Shown: in pieces, positions 5,903 to 12,530 of the stretch
How the letters are laid out: each line of letters begins with the position of its first letter
How positions within the stretch are numbered: the first letter of the stretch is position 1
Assembly: GCA_023621895.1 (NCBI GenBank)
Contig: JAMOAF010000048.1
Location: forward strand, 1 to 12,530
Direction: 5' to 3'
DNA: 12,530 bases
Origin: Planctomycetota bacterium
GTDB taxonomy: Bacteria > Planctomycetota > Planctomycetia > Pirellulales > Thermoguttaceae
The notes under the pieces: generated by a model
What the model was told of the DNA's origin: nothing
Database searches by the model: none
The model's input: only the letters and a program-made list of their open reading frames with translations
Translations under genes and position numbers: made by a program

Positions 5903-7369
5903 ATGAGGCGAGACTCGCGACAGCTCTTCTTCCCCGCTCCCAAGGCGGCCGGCCTCGGGATCGTCCTCTTATCGGGCCTGCTTCTCTGCCCCGCTGCCCT
6001 GGGGCAAGCCAAGGGATACAGGTCGATCACTTGGGAGAAGTTCAAGGCGTCGGGGCCGGAGCTTGAGCAGATCGGATGGCTGGCCGTCCGGCACGCGAAG
6101 GACATCAAGTCGTCGCCTTGGTCGGTCGGCTGCGAGACGCTCGACCGCGACTTCGCGAAATTCAGCGTCTACAAGGACTACGTGGGCGAGCTGGGCGTCA
6201 AACGCGGGCGGCTTCAGAGCGGCTGGGCGAAGTGCGAGAAGGTGAAGGGCGTTTACGATTTCGCCTGGCTCGATGAATGTGTCCACGGGCTCGACGCAGA
6301 GGGCGTGATGCCTTGGATGTGCCTCTGCTACGGAAACCCGATCTACGGCTCGGACTTCAATCTGGGATCGGGGCTGGCGCCTCTGGTCAGCTCGCCGGAG
6401 GCCATGGCGGCCTGGCTGAAATACATCGAGGCCACGGTAACGCGCTACAAGGACGTGGTCACGGAATGGGAAATCTGGAACGAGCCTTTCGGCCAGGGGG
6501 CGAACTACGCGACGCTGCTGATCGCCACAGCCGAGCTGATCAGGAAGATTCAGCCGGAAGCGGTGATTCTCGTCACGGCCATCCACGACGCCGATCGTAA
6601 AATCGTGCTCGAGGCGCTGAAAGCCGCTGGCAAGCTGGACCTGGTCAATCTGTGGGTCTACCATCCCTACGTACAGAACCCCGACTCCAGCTACCCGGCC
6701 GTCGAAAAGACGAGGGCGCTGCTCGAATCGTACAACCCCAAGTACAAGGTTTACCAGGGAGAGGTCGGCTGCCCTTCGATCCTGGAATGGACACACGCCC
6801 TGGCCAATTACCCCTGGACCGAGTACAGCCAGGCGAAATGGGACCTGCGGCGGATGGCGGGCGATCGTGTGCGCGGCATCGACTCCTCGGTCTTCACGAT
6901 CATCGACCTCAAGTACACGAACATGCAGCAGTCGTTCGGCCTGATCCGCTCGAACCTCCTGCTCCAGTTCATCTACAAGCGGCCCGTCTACTACGCCGTT
7001 CAGCACATGGCCGGCTTCTTCGACAGCGAGGTGACGCCGGTCGGATTGCTGGAGCACCAGTCGAGCTCGCCTCGCGAGTTGACCGTCGCCGGGTTTAGCA
7101 AGCAATCCAGCCCGGTGGTCCTGATCTGGTACGGCGACCAGATTCCCAGCGACGAGCTGAAATGGGACCTCGTAGACCTGACGATCAACGGCGCCGCGTT
7201 CCAGGACCCGGTCTACGTCGAGATGATCACCGGCAAGGTGTATCAACTCGATAAGAAAAGCTGGAAGACCCGCGGGGCCAATACCGAGCTGAAAGGCTTG
7301 CCCGTATGGGACAGCCCCGTGATGATCGCTGAACGTGCGCAGGTCGAGCTGAGAAAGGACGCGAAATAG
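5903..7369 (+). CDS. Exported clan GH-A glycoside hydrolase (GH39/GH5-like)
   Basis: This gene encodes 488 residues. Two in-frame ATGs occur at 5897 and 5903; the second is preferred, since AAAGGA lies eight bases before it. Residues 1-34 are a Sec signal peptide (MRRDSRQ, then a hydrophobic run ending PAALG). A TIM barrel follows: LGVKRGRLQSGW, GVYDFAWLDECV and GVMPWMCLCYGNP are early strands typical of GH39/GH5-type enzymes. RYKDVVTEWEIWNEP carries the acid/base Glu194, and KVYQGEVGCPS carries the likely nucleophile Glu287, 93 residues later as expected for retaining clan GH-A enzymes. The last 110 or so residues resemble an accessory beta-sandwich. Both catalytic glutamates are present, so it should be active on a beta-glycoside or similar link; xyloside, iduronide or galactoside specificity cannot be decided. 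It ends the cluster and is followed by a convergent gene. Confidence 0.85.
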   Translation: MRRDSRQLFFPAPKAAGLGIVLLSGLLLCPAALGQAKGYRSITWEKFKASGPELEQIGWLAVRHAKDIKSSPWSVGCETLDRDFAKFSVYKDYVGELGVKRGRLQSGWAKCEKVKGVYDFAWLDECVHGLDAEGVMPWMCLCYGNPIYGSDFNLGSGLAPLVSSPEAMAAWLKYIEATVTRYKDVVTEWEIWNEPFGQGANYATLLIATAELIRKIQPEAVILVTAIHDADRKIVLEALKAAGKLDLVNLWVYHPYVQNPDSSYPAVEKTRALLESYNPKYKVYQGEVGCPSILEWTHALANYPWTEYSQAKWDLRRMAGDRVRGIDSSVFTIIDLKYTNMQQSFGLIRSNLLLQFIYKRPVYYAVQHMAGFFDSEVTPVGLLEHQSSSPRELTVAGFSKQSSPVVLIWYGDQIPSDELKWDLVDLTINGAAFQDPVYVEMITGKVYQLDKKSWKTRGANTELKGLPVWDSPVMIAERAQVELRKDAK

Positions 7370-7380
7370 CCTTCGGCTTT
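7367..7380 (+). terminator. Small hairpin at the stop codon of the glycoside hydrolase gene
   Basis: AGCC-TTC-GGCT followed by TTT overlaps the stop codon of the GH gene. The stem is only four base pairs and the T-tract is three bases, so this is at best a weak terminator for the cluster. Confidence 0.2.
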
Positions 7381-7387
7381 CCAATCG

Positions 7388-7509
7388 TCGCGCGCCCGCG
7401 GGGCTGACGGGGAGGCGGGCCTGGAGACCCGCGCTACGGAAGGAACAATCGCGCGCCCGCGGGGCTGACGGGGAGGCGGGCCTGGAGACCCGCGCTACGG
7501 AAGGATCAT
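7388..7509. repeat. 61-bp tandem duplication with REP-like palindrome
   Basis: Two adjacent 61-base copies (7388-7448 and 7449-7509) differ at only two positions near their 3' ends (AGGAACAA versus AGGATCAT). Each holds an imperfect palindrome (7414-7437 and 7475-7498). On the minus strand it reads GTAG followed by CGCGGGTCTCCAGGCCCG, which is the GTAG-plus-palindrome layout described for REP elements. The second copy runs into the stop codon of the minus-strand gene at 7506. It fills the gap between convergent genes and may also act as a bidirectional transcription barrier. Confidence 0.85.
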
Positions 7510-7949
7510 CGCCCCATGAACCGGCGCGTGGCCTGCGGGCCGAAGAACGTTTGTGCTGGCACGAACAGCGGTGGCGGCACCACGTAGTAGCGGTAGTAAT
7601 GGCCCCGCGGCCAGTAATAGTCTCTCGCGTAGCCGTAAGGGTAATAGGGCCCGTAGCCCGGGTAAACGGCATACGGAGCGTAGTAATAGCCGGGGCTGTA
7701 ATAGTAGCCCGGGTAATACGGATTCGGCACCACCAGCGTGGCGCTTCCCGAATCCGACGATTCGGGCGATTGGCTTTTCCGGGTCTCCGGGCGGAGGTTC
7801 CCCATGCTCCGCCGCGAGGGGTTCGGGTCGAGATTTCCCATGCTGCGGCGGGTGGAATCGGCAAACTGCGCCAAGGCAAGTTCGCTGAAGATCAACACCC
7901 CGAGCAGCGCGACAGCGGCAACAGACCACCCGATCCTTGGCCGAGACAT
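7506..7949 (-). CDS. Small secreted Tyr/Pro/Gly-rich protein, function unknown
   Basis: This gene encodes 147 residues from ATG 7949, with GGAGA (minus strand, 7957-7961) seven bases upstream. Residues 1-28 are a Sec signal peptide (hydrophobic VAAVALLGVLIFSELALA). The mature protein has two copies of RRSMGNL (34-40 and 46-52) and a related TRRFMGR at the very C-terminus (141-147). Between them is a low-complexity region in which 21 of the 45 residues from 78 to 122 are Tyr, mixed with Pro and Gly (PGYYYSPGYYYAPY-like). Such secreted Tyr-rich proteins are known from planctomycetes without assigned function; a cell-envelope or matrix role is a guess. It lies 98 bases downstream of carB on the same strand. 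The signal peptide, ribosome-binding site and repeats argue that it is real despite low complexity. Confidence 0.72.
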   Translation of the reverse strand: MSRPRIGWSVAAVALLGVLIFSELALAQFADSTRRSMGNLDPNPSRRSMGNLRPETRKSQSPESSDSGSATLVVPNPYYPGYYYSPGYYYAPYAVYPGYGPYYPYGYARDYYWPRGHYYRYYVVPPPLFVPAQTFFGPQATRRFMGR

Positions 7950-8047
7950 ACCTGGCTCTCCACGTCAAGACATAGTGGCTGTCAAGCACCCCTACTGACT
8001 CATTATCCGCGTCCCGGACCGATCGGGCAAGCGCGCTGGCCTCTTCC

Positions 8048-11413
<3,366 letters not shown>

Positions 11414-11431
11414 GTAGTAAGTTCCTCTCCC

Positions 11432-11459
11432 AAGCGCGGGGCAAGCCCGCGCGGCTATC
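11432..11459. repeat. Solitary copy of the REP-like unit found at 475-627
   Basis: These 28 bases match 567-594 at 27 positions; the single difference is A to G within CCCACGC/CCCGCGC. Here the unit folds perfectly: GCGCGGG and CCCGCGC form a 7-bp stem with loop GCAAG. It lies in the 5' leader of carB, between the candidate promoter and the ribosome-binding site, about 20 bases before the GTG. Confidence 0.8.
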
Positions 11460-11565
11460 GGTCCATGGTAATTCAAGCTGCCAGGGCAACCTCAGGCCCG
11501 CGCGGCGAAGCGGTTGGGGGCTGTAACCCACTGCGAGCGGGGAGCGGTCTCCCTAAAATCCCATG

Positions 11566-11595
11566 AATTTATCACGCCGGAGGAGAGACTTTCAA
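11566..11595 (-). promoter_or_regulatory. Candidate carB promoter
   Basis: On the minus strand, TTGAAA (11595-11590) is followed after 18 bases by TAAATT (11571-11566), inside TGATAAATT. Matches to sigma70 consensus are 5/6 and 4/6. It would give a leader of roughly 150 bases that includes the REP-like unit at 11432-11459. Candidate only. Confidence 0.35.
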
Positions 11596-11617
11596 GTGCC
11601 TGGATTGTGCCATCGCG

Positions 11618-11646
11618 TTGTTAACCCCTGGAGGATCGGTTAGAGT
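11618..11646 (+). promoter_or_regulatory. Candidate promoter of the Uma2-family gene
   Basis: TTGTTA (11618-11623), a 17-base spacer and TAGAGT (11641-11646) each match sigma70 consensus at four of six positions. It lies about 55 bases before the start codon and back to back with the carB promoter candidate. Candidate only. Confidence 0.35.
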
Positions 11647-11702
11647 GGCAGGGAGAGCTTCGTTCAGGTGCTTGCCGCTCGCGCCCTGCCCGGGAGATGA
11701 CC

Positions 11703-12257
11703 ATGCCGACAAGAACCACGTCGATCACCACCGCGGATCACCTGCTCGCCGCCTCCGGCGAGTTGGGGCCGTGCGAGTTGGTCCGAGGAGAATTGATCAT
11801 GATGGTCCCTGCCGGATTTGCTCATGGACGGATCGAGAGCAGGATTCACTCGGCGATCGACAAGTTCGCCAGCTCCAAGGATTTAGGCGTAGTCACGCCC
11901 GGCGATACGGGCTTTCTGCTCGAGCGATTTCCCGACACCGTCCGGTCGCCGGATGTCGCCTTCGTGTGCAAACAGCGGATACCTTCCGTCCCGCCGCAAG
12001 GCTATTTCCCAGGCCCACCGGACCTGGCCGTGGAAATCCGCTCGCCCGACGATCGGCCCAACGCGGTGGCTGAGAAGATCGCCGATTACCTGCGGCTGGG
12101 CGTTCAAGTGGTGTGGGACGTAAATCCAGAAACCAGGAGCATCACGGTCCACCGGGCCGGCTCCGAGCCGGCCGTCTTTGCCCGCGACGATACGGTCACC
12201 GAACCGGTCCTGCTGCCGGGCTTCACATTGGCCGTCGAAGAGGTTTTTGCCTGGTGA
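11703..12257 (+). CDS. Uma2 family (DUF820) PD-(D/E)XK nuclease-like protein
   Basis: This gene encodes 184 residues. ATGs occur at 11697 and 11703; the latter is favoured because GGGAG (11692-11696) is directly adjacent to the first and six bases from the second. The family pattern is complete: ELVRGELIMMVPAGFAHGRI (25-44), GDTGFLL (67-73), RSPDVAFV (81-88), PPDLAVEIRSPDD (105-117), EKIADYLRLGVQVVWDVNP (124-142) and the C-terminal LLPGFTLAVEEVF. Asp84 and Glu111 are the expected metal-binding acids of the restriction-endonuclease-like fold, with Lys125 nearby. Uma2 proteins occur in many copies in cyanobacteria and planctomycetes; nuclease activity is predicted from fold and the cellular role is unknown. 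No partner gene is visible, so it is not obviously part of a defence island. Confidence 0.92.
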   Translation: MPTRTTSITTADHLLAASGELGPCELVRGELIMMVPAGFAHGRIESRIHSAIDKFASSKDLGVVTPGDTGFLLERFPDTVRSPDVAFVCKQRIPSVPPQGYFPGPPDLAVEIRSPDDRPNAVAEKIADYLRLGVQVVWDVNPETRSITVHRAGSEPAVFARDDTVTEPVLLPGFTLAVEEVFAW

Positions 12258-12269
12258 CCCCGGCTTTTT

Positions 12270-12288
12270 GACGGGCATCCTGCCCGTC
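12270..12288. other. Perfect hairpin after the Uma2-family gene
   Basis: GACGGGCA (12270-12277) and TGCCCGTC (12281-12288) form a perfect 8-bp stem with a 3-base loop, 13 bases after the stop codon. The T-run (12265-12269) precedes rather than follows it on the plus strand. It is therefore not a canonical intrinsic terminator for the gene, but may still stop transcription or protect the mRNA end, or be another palindromic repeat. Confidence 0.5.
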
Positions 12289-12453
12289 CGAGTGAGACCC
12301 CCGTAAGGCCGCGAAACTCGCCGCAGTCCAAATGGATCGTCGCCGAATTGGCATCGGCCATGCCGCCTTGTCATCCGCGGGCCAATCTCTCGATCCCCTC
12401 TAAAGAGGTAAGCAACCGGCTTCGGCCGCCTTGGAACCGGCTCGGGATGAAGA

Positions 12454-12482
12454 TTGACACATCGCCGTAAGCTGTTTACAGT
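12454..12482 (+). promoter_or_regulatory. Candidate promoter reading out of the right edge
   Basis: TTGACA (12454-12459) is a perfect -35; after exactly 17 bases comes TACAGT (12477-12482), matching the -10 at four of six positions. An unusually AT-rich stretch (TTTACAGTTAATATTTTGG) follows. This is the best promoter-like match in the window and should drive a gene beyond position 12530. Confidence 0.5.
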
Positions 12483-12530
12483 TAATATTTTGGCGTTCTT
12501 TTCTTGGTCCTTTTCGGACAAGGCTCAATT

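Noticed and set aside
7388..7509. CRISPR-like direct repeat
   Set aside because: Only two adjacent copies without distinct spacers and no cas genes; it is a tandem duplication.
5969..7879. 636-codon minus-strand open frame across the glycoside hydrolase and the Tyr-rich gene
   Set aside because: It would overlap two supported genes and run through the tandem repeat; the composition is that of a shadow frame.
7950..8047. Own promoter for the Tyr-rich gene (TTGACA on the minus strand near 7980)
   Set aside because: The -35 match is good but nothing resembling a -10 lies at 16-18 bases, so I do not call it; read-through from carB is equally possible.
11414..11476. Longer carB start at ATG 11476
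   Set aside because: It would translate the REP-like repeat into 21 extra residues not seen in CarB proteins; GTG 11413 fits the family N-terminus and has a ribosome-binding site.
12261..12292. Intrinsic terminator of the Uma2-family gene
   Set aside because: The hairpin is perfect, but the T-run is on its 5' side in the plus strand and no T-run follows in either direction.
11883..12521. 212-codon minus-strand open frame over the Uma2-family gene
   Set aside because: Most of it is antisense to a recognisable Uma2 protein and the remainder has no domain or convincing start.

Overview
The window looks like chromosomal DNA of a high-GC planctomycete (Pirellulales-like is my guess). Grounds: almost every enzyme is exported, three carry twin-arginine (Tat) leaders of the (S/T)RRxFL type, the cluster of sugar-isomerase-like, BNR and M19 genes has a Planctomycetota flavour, a Uma2-family gene is present, a small secreted Tyr-rich protein is present, and REP-like GC-rich palindromes sit between genes. 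The phylum call is inference from content, not from a marker tree.

Layout. (1) 1-249, minus strand: N-terminus of an exported M19 (membrane/renal dipeptidase family) enzyme that runs off the left edge. (2) 250-746: a long divergent intergenic region with candidate promoters in both directions, a 14-bp tandem repeat, a nested palindromic element (475-627) and a leader hairpin followed by seven T. (3) 747-7369, plus strand: five closely spaced co-oriented genes, all with export signals: a NodB/polysaccharide-deacetylase-like protein, a sugar isomerase/epimerase-like TIM barrel, a BNR_4-type beta-propeller, an M19-like protein that appears to lack several family metal ligands, and a GH39/GH5-like clan GH-A glycoside hydrolase. 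Gaps are 50-89 bp, so this is probably one operon for breaking down a polysaccharide or glycoconjugate outside the cytoplasm. No transporter, regulator or sulfatase is present in the window. (4) 7370-7505: a convergent gap filled by a 61-bp tandem duplication that carries a second REP-like palindrome. (5) 7506-7949, minus: small secreted Tyr/Pro/Gly-rich protein. (6) 8048-11413, minus: carB, the large subunit of carbamoyl-phosphate synthetase, with an unusually long linker between its two halves. (7) 11414-11702: divergent promoter region with a solitary copy of the palindrome from region 2. (8) 11703-12257, plus: Uma2-family (DUF820) PD-(D/E)XK-type protein. (9) 12258-12530: a hairpin and a good sigma70-like promoter pointing out of the right edge.

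The housekeeping part (carB, Uma2) is ordinary. The part worth a second look is the exported five-gene cluster, chiefly the metal-site-degenerate M19 homologue opposite a canonical M19 gene, and the Tat-exported isomerase-like TIM barrel, whose export suggests a sugar lyase/isomerase acting on extracytoplasmic glycans rather than on sugar phosphates. Many long open frames antisense to these genes are GC-driven shadows and were left out.
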